A program made the translations under genes and the position numbers. The notes under the pieces are model-generated. The model saw only the letters and a list, made by a program, of their open reading frames with translations. It was not told the DNA's origin and did no database searches. A stretch of 64,000 nt of DNA from an uncultured Coriobacteriaceae bacterium (GTDB lineage Bacteria > Actinomycetota > Coriobacteriia > Coriobacteriales > Atopobiaceae): contig CADAAU010000005.1 of the NCBI GenBank assembly GCA_902786015.1, positions 1-64,000 on the forward strand. The letters are read 5' to 3'. This document shows, piece by piece, positions 9,005 through 17,328 of the stretch (within the stretch, counting starts at the first letter, position 1; every line of letters begins with the position of its first letter).

Positions 9005-10711
9005 CTATTCGTCATCCGAGAATACGACGCGCTGTACTTCTTCGACCGTCGTAATCCCCTGCTTTACCAGCGCCCGGCAATTCTCGATTACCGGTTCGAA
9101 TCCACTGCGGCGTACGGCTTCGTTCAGCTCGTCGCGTGAGGCATGCGTCATGATGGCCTTGCGAATGTGCTTGTCCATGACGAGCGTCTCTACCACGACG
9201 ATACGGCCTCGGTAGCCGCTCTGATAGCACTCGGCGCAGCCACGTCCGTGTGCAAACATAAGACCCTTGTTTTCGGGCAGATCTGGATCGAGACCCAACG
9301 CCTCGATCTCCTCCTCCGTTGCCGGATGCTCCTGCTTGCAGTACGGACAAATGCGACGCACCAGACGCTGGGAGATGACGCCCTTGAGTGCCGTACCAAT
9401 CATGTAGGGTTCCACGCCAATGTCGTCCAGACGGTCGAGCGTCGCCACCGCGCTGTTTGTGTGCAAGGTCGAAAGCACGAAGTGACCCGTAACGGCCGAG
9501 CGGAATGCGATGTCGGCCGTCTCTTGGTCTCGAATCTCGCCGATGGAGATGATGTCGGGGTCCTGACGCAAGATGGAGCGCAGACCCGAGGCAAAGGTCG
9601 TACCCGTCTTCTCGTTGATTTGAACCTGGTTTACGCCCTCGATGTTGAACTCGACCGGGTCCTCAAGCGTGACGATATTTACTTCCTCGACGTTGAGACG
9701 GTCGATCATCGTAAACAGCGTGGAGCTCTTTCCGGAACCCGTGGGACCTACAAGCAACACGATGCCCTGCTTAAGGCCAAGCAGGTAGTTGTAGCGCTCG
9801 AGGTTTGTGCCCATAAAGCCAAGTTGCTCGGGTGTGTTGAGTTTCTTGTCGCGGTCCAAGATTCGCATAACGATCTTTTCGCCATGCACGGTAGGCAGCG
9901 TAGACACACGCAGGTCGGCCTCACGCATACGCACGCGCACGATGGCGCGACCGTCCTGCGGAATGCGCCGCTCGGTAACGTCCATGTTGCACATAACCTT
10001 GACGCGGGAAGTGAGCGAGGACTGGAGCTCCTTGGGGATGTTGAACTCCGTGTGCAGCAGACCGTCAATACGCATGCGCACGACAACCTCGTTCTCCATG
10101 GGCTCGATGTGGATGTCGGAAGCGCGGGTGGAGAGGCCACGTTCGATGATGTTGTCCACGAGGCGGATGGACGGTGCCGAGGACTCGTTGTCTGCGCCGA
10201 CCTCCGAGACCTGCACGCCCGACCGCTCGCGTCCGCTCTCGCCCACTTCCTGCTGCATCTCGCGAATCGCTCGCTTAGCGCCTTCGGTGCCGTAGAGCTG
10301 CGAGATGGCGTGGTCGATGCCGGACTGCATGGCGATCATCGGAACGATGCGCTTGCGCGAAGCCGCGCGCACCTCCTCGGTGGCAATGAAGTTGAGTGGG
10401 TCGCTCATCGCGAGATACAGCTCGTCGCCGCGCGTCTTTACCGGCACCACGTTATAGCGCTTGGCGAGGTTCTTTGGCACGAGCTTGGTCATCTCGGGCG
10501 AGATGTCGGTGGTGGTTAGGTCGATGAAGTCAATGCCGAGCTGCATCGTAAGAGCGTCCACGACCTGGCGCTCTGTGATGATGCCCGACTGCACTAGCTC
10601 GTCGCCCAGACGTCGTTTGGTTTTCTTTTGGTTGGCAAGCGCCTGACCAAGCTGCTCATCCGTAATGACGCCGGCGTCAATGAGCAGGTCTCCAAGTCGG
10701 GTAAACTTCAT
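9005..10711 (-). CDS. pilB: Type IV pilus assembly ATPase PilB/GspE
   Basis: 568 residues. It starts with an MshEN-type N-terminal domain (RLGDLLIDAGVITDEQLGQAL, RRLGDELVQSGIITERQVVDAL), which in relatives can bind c-di-GMP. The ATPase domain has Walker A GPTGSGKSS (about 320), Asp box TLEDPVEF, Walker B DPDIISIGEIRD and His box GHFVLSTLHTNSA. A zinc-binding tetracysteine, CPYCKQ (about 450) and CAECY (about 491), marks PilB/GspE assembly ATPases. GGAG lies 8 bases before ATG 10711. It is the first gene of the pilus operon. The N-terminal domain is worth noting because a GGDEF/EAL protein is encoded elsewhere in this window. Confidence 0.94.
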   Translation of the reverse strand: MKFTRLGDLLIDAGVITDEQLGQALANQKKTKRRLGDELVQSGIITERQVVDALTMQLGIDFIDLTTTDISPEMTKLVPKNLAKRYNVVPVKTRGDELYLAMSDPLNFIATEEVRAASRKRIVPMIAMQSGIDHAISQLYGTEGAKRAIREMQQEVGESGRERSGVQVSEVGADNESSAPSIRLVDNIIERGLSTRASDIHIEPMENEVVVRMRIDGLLHTEFNIPKELQSSLTSRVKVMCNMDVTERRIPQDGRAIVRVRMREADLRVSTLPTVHGEKIVMRILDRDKKLNTPEQLGFMGTNLERYNYLLGLKQGIVLLVGPTGSGKSSTLFTMIDRLNVEEVNIVTLEDPVEFNIEGVNQVQINEKTGTTFASGLRSILRQDPDIISIGEIRDQETADIAFRSAVTGHFVLSTLHTNSAVATLDRLDDIGVEPYMIGTALKGVISQRLVRRICPYCKQEHPATEEEIEALGLDPDLPENKGLMFAHGRGCAECYQSGYRGRIVVVETLVMDKHIRKAIMTHASRDELNEAVRRSGFEPVIENCRALVKQGITTVEEVQRVVFSDDE

Positions 10712-10840
10712 CAGCTGTTCTCCATCCCGTGAGCAGTCCTTATGCCATGGTACTACTTACATTCTTCCGTTTGCGAGAGAATCCCGTAAACAGTACGCTC
10801 TAGGCGCCTCAAAGTATATCAATCTGTTCGATTAGTCGAT

Positions 10841-10904
10841 GTGGAACGGAGTTCCCGGGGAGTATGTTCCGCGCGGAACAAACTCCCCGGGAACTCCGTT
10901 CCAC
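10841..10904. repeat. REP-like palindrome, CTCCCCGGGA family, copy 1
   Basis: A 64-base near-perfect palindrome: 23-bp perfect arms at 10841-10863 and 10882-10904 (GTGGAACGGAGTTCCCGGGG... and complement), and an inner TGTTCCGCGCGGAACA. Each half is itself an imperfect palindrome bounded by GGAAC/GTTCC. It sits in the divergent space between pilB and the PAP2 gene. Confidence 0.85.
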
Positions 10905-10988
10905 GTCCGGATGTTGGCCCGCTTAATTGCCCGCTCTTTCTTTGTGAGCTAGAATGGCCTCATTGTCAAAAGAAGGAGGTCTTTGTTC

Positions 10989-11954
10989 GTGGACATTTCG
11001 TATTTGCTCTGGTTGCAAGGCATTCGCGAGGCGCTGCCGGGATTCATTGAGCAGTTCTTCGTCATCATTTCGGCCATCGCAGCCAGTTCGGCTTTGGTCA
11101 TTCTCCCCTGCCTGCTCTTCTGGTGCCTCGACAAGCGGGGCGGGCAGTTCCTGCTCATGACGTTCTCTATGTCTACCCTGTTTAACCAGCTGGTCAAGAA
11201 CACCGTCTGCGCGTATCGCCCGTGGATTCGCAGCAGCCAGATTCATCCCGCCGAGGGCGCGCTGTCTGGAGCAACGGGCTACTCGTTCCCCAGCGGCCAC
11301 ACACAGTCCGCGACCACACTCATCGGCGCGACGGGCTGGCACTATCGCAAGAAGTGGCCCGTACTCAACATCGTCTGCTGGATTTTCGTGGCGCTTGTCG
11401 CATTCTCGCGCAACTTCCTAGGAGTACACACGCCACAGGACGTCCTCGTCGCCCTTGTCGAAAGCATTGCCTTCATCGCCGCCGGTTCCGCGCTCCTGAA
11501 CTGGGTGGATGCCGATGACGATCGCGACGTCATCGTGGTTACGGCCGCCCTCATCGTGGGAGTCGTCTACATTGCCTACATCGCCTTGAAGCCCTACCCC
11601 ATGGACTATGCCAACGGAACGCTCCTTGTGGATCCCGAGCTGATGAAGGTCGACTGCTTCAAGTCGGGCGGTGTTTTTATCGGAGCAATCTTGGGCTGGT
11701 TCCTCGAGCGTCGCTACATCAACTTTGAGGTGAAGTCCCACATGAGCTGGAAGCAGATCCTGCTTCGCCTTGCCGTTGGCTTGGCCGTCGTGGCCATCCT
11801 TCACCTCGCTCCTCGCGTGCTTCTTTTGGTCGGCACGCCCGAGACGTGGTACGAGCTCATCAAGAACTTCTTTACGGTCTTTGGCGCAGCGTTTGTAGCC
11901 CCACTCGCCTTCACGGCCGTCGAACACCGCATCAACCCCATGGTGCTGCGTTAA
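10989..11954 (+). CDS. PAP2-superfamily membrane phosphatase
   Basis: About 321 residues from GTG 10989, chosen because AGGAGGT ends 8 bases upstream; a TTG two codons earlier is too close to that site. The three PAP2 phosphatase motifs are present: KNTVCAYRPW (motif 1, Lys and Arg-Pro), YSFPSGHTQSAT (motif 2, SGH) and SRNFLGVHTPQDV (motif 3, Arg and His nucleophile). Six or more membrane segments surround them, and a C-terminal extension adds further segments. Such enzymes dephosphorylate lipid phosphates such as undecaprenyl pyrophosphate or phosphatidate; which one cannot be told here. It is a single-gene unit, with a REP element upstream and a strong terminator downstream. Confidence 0.88.
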   Translation: MDISYLLWLQGIREALPGFIEQFFVIISAIAASSALVILPCLLFWCLDKRGGQFLLMTFSMSTLFNQLVKNTVCAYRPWIRSSQIHPAEGALSGATGYSFPSGHTQSATTLIGATGWHYRKKWPVLNIVCWIFVALVAFSRNFLGVHTPQDVLVALVESIAFIAAGSALLNWVDADDDRDVIVVTAALIVGVVYIAYIALKPYPMDYANGTLLVDPELMKVDCFKSGGVFIGAILGWFLERRYINFEVKSHMSWKQILLRLAVGLAVVAILHLAPRVLLLVGTPETWYELIKNFFTVFGAAFVAPLAFTAVEHRINPMVLR

Positions 11955-11977
11955 ATCAAACTCGACAGAAGCACGAG

Positions 11978-12017
11978 CCGGGCTCCCATCCGCACTTGGC
12001 GAAGGGAGCCCGGTTTT
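11978..12017 (+). terminator. Rho-independent terminator after PAP2 gene
   Basis: Perfect 10-bp stem CCGGGCTCCC (11978-11987) with GGGAGCCCGG (12004-12013), 16-base loop, followed by TTTTG. It lies between convergent genes. Confidence 0.85.
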
Positions 12018-12066
12018 GTGTCCCCATTGCCTACCCGCACGTCTTTTCGAGGCTCGTTACCAGTAG

Positions 12067-13311
12067 TTACCAGTAAAGCTTGACGATTCGAAGCGAGTCG
12101 CTCACGGAGTAGCTGTATCGAACGGAATCCTGGCCTCTCGAGCTCGCGTATTCCAGAAGCTGTTCGCGAAGGAACTGTCCCCCATCGAGCTCCACCACGG
12201 CCTGGTTGTAGGCCTCGTCGGATCCGAACTTGAAGGCGACCTTGCTGCCTTGAGCCTCGACCTCACGCCAGAACGTGTCGGCAAGCGCCTGAGAATCGTA
12301 GTTCTCGAAGAACAGTCCAGACCGATGATAATAGTCGAGCTCCGGAGAATTGCATACCGGCCACATGTCGGGATTCGAGAACACGTGGTCATCCCGCACA
12401 ATCTCGTCACTCGTCACACAAAGATAATCATAAATGACGCCATCGACCGCAGCGTCCGGGCTTTCTCCCAAATAGGTCGGGTCCGCCCACGTAGGGTCAA
12501 CGAATGCATAGGCGCCATCGATGCGCACAAGATTCCACGCGTGCTCCTCGCTTCGAGACCCTATAGATCCCTCGACGTACGCACAAAAGAGCCCAGCCCT
12601 TTGCAGCAAATACTGATACGCCCGCGCATATCCCGCGCACACGGAGCGGTGCCCCAGAAACACGCTCATGATGCCCTGGTTGTTCTCGGCGGAAATGTCG
12701 TAATCGGTGGTCGACGCGATGTGCTCGTACGCAAGCTTTGCAATGTCGTATTCGCTCGCATCCGTCCCCGCCGCGGCAAGCACGGCATCCGCTTCGTGTT
12801 CGATGGCCTCCCTCCGGGAAGGAACATCCTCTGGCTCAACAATAAAGCCAGGCTCAACCGTAACGGAATCAAGAAGAGACGCATAGGTATACGAGAACGA
12901 ACCATCAAGCCAAAATAGCTCTGGATGGTCGTTCATCATCGCGTTATATGCCTCCGACACGTCCTGTGAATCTGCATGGATGACCGCGATCGTCTTGCTC
13001 AGATTGGTCACGCCCTCCAGTAGCTGGTCGTAAACCTGCTGCCGCTCCTCGCTCAGGTGCGCACGAGCATACCAATCCACAGGGGCATCTGCCTCGGCAC
13101 TCTCTTTGTCTTTTGGTTTGTCAGTCAGGGCATCGTTTATGGTACTGATTGCGTGATTGGTGTACGCCTTCACCGTAAGGCTGATGGTCGTGGGGGCCAG
13201 CAGATACAAGGCCCCCATCAAGACCCCCACGAGCAACGCGAGTACCGTAACGCAGCCCAGACAACCGCCGCGCCGGTCGTTCGATTGACCGGAATCCCAT
13301 CTGCGGCTCAT
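12067..13311 (-). CDS. Membrane-anchored transglutaminase-like cysteine protease-fold protein
   Basis: 414 residues. A short cytoplasmic N-terminus with a CLGC motif is followed by one membrane segment (about 21-42), so the bulk is outside the cell. The catalytic triad of the transglutaminase-like (Transglut_core) fold is visible: Cys in SVCAGYARAYQYLL (about 223), His in EEHAWNLV (about 255) and Asp in AYAFVDPTW (about 268). The preceding region (about 85-190) resembles the helical domain common in Gram-positive extracellular transglutaminase-like proteins. The substrate is unknown; cell-wall or surface protein processing is an inference. It overlaps the upstream nucleoid-associated protein gene by 4 bases (ATGA), so the two are co-transcribed. 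Confidence 0.82.
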   Translation of the reverse strand: MSRRWDSGQSNDRRGGCLGCVTVLALLVGVLMGALYLLAPTTISLTVKAYTNHAISTINDALTDKPKDKESAEADAPVDWYARAHLSEERQQVYDQLLEGVTNLSKTIAVIHADSQDVSEAYNAMMNDHPELFWLDGSFSYTYASLLDSVTVEPGFIVEPEDVPSRREAIEHEADAVLAAAGTDASEYDIAKLAYEHIASTTDYDISAENNQGIMSVFLGHRSVCAGYARAYQYLLQRAGLFCAYVEGSIGSRSEEHAWNLVRIDGAYAFVDPTWADPTYLGESPDAAVDGVIYDYLCVTSDEIVRDDHVFSNPDMWPVCNSPELDYYHRSGLFFENYDSQALADTFWREVEAQGSKVAFKFGSDEAYNQAVVELDGGQFLREQLLEYASSRGQDSVRYSYSVSDSLRIVKLYW

Positions 13312-14372
13312 GATCGATTCTCGATGTGCGTGACGTTGCGAATCGAAATGGTCATCGTGCCGTCTTCCTCCAAATCGAAGGAGATGTAGTCATTACCCGA
13401 GCTATATTCGCTCGGGAACGTGATGTCGATGCCCGTGTCGGTGCGAATCCTGTGGCTCTTCGTAAGACGTCGTGCAGCGGCCCGGCGCACATGGACTTGC
13501 TCGGGCAGTCCGGCCTCGCGCGCCTGTTCCTCATAGCGTTTTGCCGACTCAGGTTCATCGGCAAATACCTGCTGGCCAATCTGCTCCGGTACGAGCGTCT
13601 CGTCGAGCTCGGCACTATGGGCAACGCACGTCTTGGCGCGTGACACCGCCCGCACCGGGTTGGCACCCGTTTCCTCTGCGACCTGCTCCACGATGCGTTC
13701 CATGCTTTGGATGACCTCGTGGCTCGATGGCTCCTTGGAACACTGCAGAAGCATGTTGGGCATGACCCATACCTCGGCACCCGCTATCGTGCGTACCTTG
13801 TCGCTAAAGTCTACCGCCATGGTCTTGCAGTCCACGAGGGCATAGGTGTTGACCTTGGACGAGGGGTTGGGCAACGTCGCGTCGTGCCGTACGATCTCGT
13901 TGAATGCCCCTCCTGACGGATGTTCGATGCTGTGCATGAAGGTCTGACTTCTTGGCAACAGCACGATGGCAAAGCGCCGCACAGGCTCAGCGGCAAACGA
14001 ACGCTCGAGCTCTTCCTCGTCCGCATCGCCCTTTGGCGCCTCGGCACTCTGCTCGAAGTCGGCAACTAGCAGGTCAAGCGGCTCCAGGTCATCGCAGGTG
14101 CGCATCGTCTCCCAAATGAACGTCGCAATCTGCTTGGAAAGCTCTTCGAAAGAAACCCTGTGCGAAAGATAAAGCCCGAGCTCCTCCACGAAGCCGCTGC
14201 CTTCGGCAAACTCCCCATGCATGTTGCGTTCGCTCGACACGCAGCGATTCAGGTGACGACGAACGTATGACTTGACGAGCTTCTCGTCCAGATCGAGCTC
14301 GTGATCAGAATAGAATGTAGCACCAGTATCAAAGTCAAAGGCATGCAGAATGGCGTGCCGAATGCTCAGCAT
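13308..14372 (-). CDS. Nucleoid-associated protein, NdpA/YejK-like (NA37 family)
   Basis: 354 residues. The N-terminus (SIRHAILHAFDFDTG) and the region with IVLLPRSQTFMHSIEHPSGGAFNEIVRH, then a C-terminal ITFPSEYSSGNDYISFDLEEDGTMTISIRN, match the layout of the 37-kDa nucleoid-associated protein family (PF04245), which binds DNA and is common in Firmicutes and Actinobacteria with unclear function. AAAGG lies 7 bases before ATG 14372. It is transcribed just ahead of the transglutaminase-like gene with ATGA coupling, an odd pairing of a predicted DNA-binding and a predicted extracellular protein. The middle (about 105-125) is acidic and low in complexity. Family assignment is moderately sure. 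Confidence 0.72.
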   Translation of the reverse strand: MLSIRHAILHAFDFDTGATFYSDHELDLDEKLVKSYVRRHLNRCVSSERNMHGEFAEGSGFVEELGLYLSHRVSFEELSKQIATFIWETMRTCDDLEPLDLLVADFEQSAEAPKGDADEEELERSFAAEPVRRFAIVLLPRSQTFMHSIEHPSGGAFNEIVRHDATLPNPSSKVNTYALVDCKTMAVDFSDKVRTIAGAEVWVMPNMLLQCSKEPSSHEVIQSMERIVEQVAEETGANPVRAVSRAKTCVAHSAELDETLVPEQIGQQVFADEPESAKRYEEQAREAGLPEQVHVRRAAARRLTKSHRIRTDTGIDITFPSEYSSGNDYISFDLEEDGTMTISIRNVTHIENRS

Positions 14373-14448
14373 TACTTTACCTTTCTAAAATCATAAAGCC
14401 GGACTCCTGCGGTACGCACGACTAGGCAACAGAGCCCGGCAGGTCAAT

Positions 14449-14919
14449 TTACGCGACCGGACCCTGCACAAACCATTGCAGGCGTCCGCGCATCCTCTTT
14501 TTATCGTCTATCGTAATGGCCGCGGCGCCTCCCGTCGAGAAACGCACGTACTGGCCGCACAACTCGGCACAAACATCCTCCATGAAGGGAATGTGGCCGA
14601 CAACCACGACCACATCGGCCTCCGTCGCCGCAAGGTCCTCCAAGAGCGCCTCGTCATCCTGATCGTACAGGTACTTGAGCTCGCGGCACGTCTCGATCTG
14701 CAAGGTCTTGTTGGCAATCTCTGCCGTCTGGCGCGCGCGAACGGCCGAGCTCACCCACAACTCACTAGCAGGTGTTACCTCCACCAGTCCCATCGCCTTG
14801 GGAAACGCGTCTTCGAGCGCCTTCTTGCCCCACGATGTGAGCTCACGCTCGAAGTCGGTCTGTCCGAGTTCTTTGTTCTTTGCCTCGCCGTGCCTTACGA
14901 GCACTACGGTCAGTGACAT
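14449..14919 (-). CDS. SixA-like histidine phosphatase
   Basis: 156 residues, a small histidine-phosphatase-superfamily domain without extra regions. The catalytic RHGE motif is at residues 9-12 (VVLVRHGEA), followed by the second Arg in SSAVRARQTAE (about 58-68) and the second His in VVVVGHIPFMEDV (about 107). Size and the ARQTAE / GHIPFMED pattern fit SixA phosphohistidine phosphatases rather than phosphoglycerate mutase. It lies 12 bases downstream of pyrE in the same direction and may be co-transcribed. The cellular target is unknown. Confidence 0.82.
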   Translation of the reverse strand: MSLTVVLVRHGEAKNKELGQTDFERELTSWGKKALEDAFPKAMGLVEVTPASELWVSSAVRARQTAEIANKTLQIETCRELKYLYDQDDEALLEDLAATEADVVVVVGHIPFMEDVCAELCGQYVRFSTGGAAAITIDDKKRMRGRLQWFVQGPVA

Positions 14920-14931
14920 GTTCTGCTCCTT

Positions 14932-15567
14932 CTATGCCATCCAGCTCTCGTCCGACGGGTTGTCCCTAAAGTGAAGAAGCCTTGCCTTGTCTTCTGGACG
15001 AATGTATCCCTCGTCAGCTGCGACCTCCACCAGGGTGTCCAAGTCACAGAGGCTCGTATTGACCACGTTGTCGGCTGCAAGACGATCGAGGCCGCGCTGC
15101 ATACCATAGGTAAAGATGCTTACGATGCCGAGCACCTCGGCCCCGATCTCGCGCAGGGGATCGACACACTCCAGCACCGAGCCACCCGTAGAGATGAGGT
15201 CTTCGATGACGACGACCTTTGTGCCGGGCTCGCAGCGACCCTCAATCTGGTTCTGGCGCCCGTGGTCCTTTGCGGAACCACGCACGTAGCCCATGGGAAT
15301 CCCCAGACGGTCTGCCGCGATGGCGGCATGCGCGATGCCTGCCGTCGACGTGCCCATGAGCATTTGTACGTCGGGATACAGCTCACGCGCCTTCTGGGCC
15401 AAGGCCTCGTCGATGAGGGTGCGGACCTCGGGATAGCTCAGGGTAAGACGATTGTCGCAATAGATGGGGCTCTTGATGCCGCTCGCCCAGGTAAAGGGAT
15501 CATCGGGACGCAAGAACACCGCTTTGATTGAGAGCAGCGCACGTGCTACGTCGATTTTTGATGCCAT
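14932..15567 (-). CDS. pyrE: Orotate phosphoribosyltransferase
   Basis: About 211 residues from ATG 15567, preceded by GAGGAGGAACA; a frame extension to 15612 has no ribosome site. It catalyses PRPP + orotate to OMP in pyrimidine synthesis. The PRPP-binding loop is KVVVIEDLISTGGSVLE (about 120-136), with the substrate region FTWASGIKSPIYCDNR near 25-40 and MGYVRGSAKDHGRQNQIEG (flexible catalytic loop) near 92-110. Length is standard. No other de novo pyrimidine gene is adjacent, though the end of pyrG lies at the far right of the window. Confidence 0.92.
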   Translation of the reverse strand: MASKIDVARALLSIKAVFLRPDDPFTWASGIKSPIYCDNRLTLSYPEVRTLIDEALAQKARELYPDVQMLMGTSTAGIAHAAIAADRLGIPMGYVRGSAKDHGRQNQIEGRCEPGTKVVVIEDLISTGGSVLECVDPLREIGAEVLGIVSIFTYGMQRGLDRLAADNVVNTSLCDLDTLVEVAADEGYIRPEDKARLLHFRDNPSDESWMA

Positions 15568-15604
15568 TGTTCCTCCTCGCCTACCTTGCACTATGGATAA
15601 ATAA

Positions 15605-17104
15605 CTATACATTGATGGGTATGTTGTTGAGCGCGCGAGCGGCCTCGACTCGCAAAAACACCGAGACCATGGCCCTGCCCACGACGAAGGTCGCTCTGCC
15701 GTCCTCCGCCACTTTTACCGCACGACCACCCTCGCCCAGCACGCAGCACCACTCTTCGCCGGCATGCTCGGCACCGAGGTAAATGGTCTTTTCTACGGGG
15801 TTCTCGCTGCCGTCCCTGCTCGAAAGCACGACCACGCACCCGCTCATCTCGTGCGCATCGTCTCCATGGCGCACCCAGGCAACGAGGTCGGGCTCGTCAA
15901 AGCAGTCCATCTGCCATCCAAAGGCGAACCGGCGACGAATCTCGAGCAGGAGCGGAAGCTCCGCCACCGCGGGAATGCGGTCGTTTGGCAGGCCATACAG
16001 GTCTGCAAAGAACACGCAGGGGTACCCGGCCTCGCGCAGCAGAATTAGCGTGTATGCCACCGGCTTGAACCATGGCTCCACGGTGGACTCAAGCGCCTGG
16101 TTGGGCTGCGTGTCGTGGTTGTCCACGAACGTGACGGCGTGAACCGGGTCGGCCTCGACGAGGCTGCCCGAGAGAATGTGTTGGAAGTCGATGGGGGCAT
16201 GATCGTGCGACGCATGGAAGAACCTAAAGTGCAGCGGCACGTCAAAGAGGCTCATGGCCTTCTCTTGTCCCAAATAGTTCAAGAGGCATCCCGTGTCCGC
16301 AGACCAGTACTCCCCCACGCAGAACAGCTCGCGACCGGTTGCCGCGCGCATGTCGGACAACCACCTCAAATAGAACGACCGGCTCATGTGCTTTACCGCA
16401 TCGAGGCGCACGCCGTCGACCCCGGTCTCGTTGAGGAACCAAGAGCCCCAGCGAACAAGTTGCTCGTAGACGCGTGGGTCATGTAGGTCGACGTCGGCAC
16501 CCATCAGGTAGTCGAAGTTGCCGTTCTCGTGATCCACATCCTCGTCCCAATGCTTGCCGTCGAGCAAAAAGATGCCCGAACGCTCATGGGACACGTCGTA
16601 GTCCACGGCCTTAAAGCAATGGTAGTCCCAGGTAAAGTCATCATAGGCTCCTGCACGCCCCGGGAACTCGTAGCGCGTCCAGGCGGATATGGGGCGAAGT
16701 TTGCCAAGAGGATAGTTGCGGTTGTCGAAGGCCATTTCGGTTGCGAGCACACGTTGCGTGCCCTCGGCGCCTAATCGATGATTGAGGACGATGTCGGCCA
16801 GGACGTTGATGCCTGCCTCGCGAAGCGCTTTGACGGCAGCCTGGTACTCCTCGCGCGTACCGTATTTGGTTGCCACAGAGCCCCGCTGATCGAACTCCCC
16901 CAAATCCCAAAGGTCATACACGCCGTAGCCCACATCCTTGGGACCGGCTGTTCCCTTAGACGCGGGCGGCATCCATACGGACGTAAAGCCTTCCTCGGCA
17001 AGACGATTCGCTAGCTGTGCCAGGCGACGCCAGTGTTGGCCATCGGGCGGAAGGTTCCATGAGAAGCCCTGCAACATGGTTCCGTTTAGCTCTAGGTAGG
17101 CCAT
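15605..17104 (-). CDS. Cytoplasmic alpha-amylase (GH13)
   Basis: 499 residues without signal peptide. GH13 motifs appear in order: DIVLNHR (about 106), GVRLDAVKH with the nucleophile Asp (about 235), CVGEYW with the acid/base Glu (about 265) and TFVDNHDTQ (about 330). The opening NGTMLQGFSWNLPPDGQHW and the long DYDVSHERSGIFLLDGKHWDEDVDHENGNFDYLMGADVDL stretch mark the GH13_5 intracellular amylase group (AmyS/AmyA-like). It cleaves internal alpha-1,4 bonds of maltodextrin or glycogen. AGGAGGTGG lies 4 bases before ATG 17104. It precedes pyrE by 37 bases on the same strand but is functionally unrelated. Confidence 0.9.
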   Translation of the reverse strand: MAYLELNGTMLQGFSWNLPPDGQHWRRLAQLANRLAEEGFTSVWMPPASKGTAGPKDVGYGVYDLWDLGEFDQRGSVATKYGTREEYQAAVKALREAGINVLADIVLNHRLGAEGTQRVLATEMAFDNRNYPLGKLRPISAWTRYEFPGRAGAYDDFTWDYHCFKAVDYDVSHERSGIFLLDGKHWDEDVDHENGNFDYLMGADVDLHDPRVYEQLVRWGSWFLNETGVDGVRLDAVKHMSRSFYLRWLSDMRAATGRELFCVGEYWSADTGCLLNYLGQEKAMSLFDVPLHFRFFHASHDHAPIDFQHILSGSLVEADPVHAVTFVDNHDTQPNQALESTVEPWFKPVAYTLILLREAGYPCVFFADLYGLPNDRIPAVAELPLLLEIRRRFAFGWQMDCFDEPDLVAWVRHGDDAHEMSGCVVVLSSRDGSENPVEKTIYLGAEHAGEEWCCVLGEGGRAVKVAEDGRATFVVGRAMVSVFLRVEAARALNNIPINV

Positions 17105-17179
17105 TCACGCCACCTCCTTCTTCTCGTACGTTTACGTTTCATTTTACTCAAGCTGCAACGAACACGTCTGAGATTTCCT

Positions 17180-17208
17180 GTGACACTATACCCCTCATAG
17201 AGTATTCT
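17180..17208 (+). promoter_or_regulatory. Predicted sigma-70 promoter for serC
   Basis: GTGACA (17180-17185), 17-base spacer, TATTCT (17203-17208), about 120 bases before serC. The leader holds the palindrome ACATGTTCACATGT near 17244. Predicted by eye only. Confidence 0.45.
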
Positions 17209-17328
17209 CGTGGGGCAATTGCGAACAATCGGAAAACTCACTACACATGTTCACATGTCAAGGTTATTCTGGTGTACGCACCAATAGTTTCGGGTGACGG
17301 TTATCCCGACATACAAGAGAGGTGAACC

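Noticed and set aside
9080..9102. GGTTCGAATCC word like a tRNA T-loop
   Set aside because: It is inside pilB coding sequence, with no matching acceptor, anticodon or D arms.
9143..10519. 458-codon open frame antisense to pilB
   Set aside because: It mirrors pilB codons and has no recognisable protein motif or ribosome site; pilB is unmistakable on the other strand.
10740..10840. Sigma-70 promoter for pilB
   Set aside because: TATACT can be found but no -35 at proper spacing.
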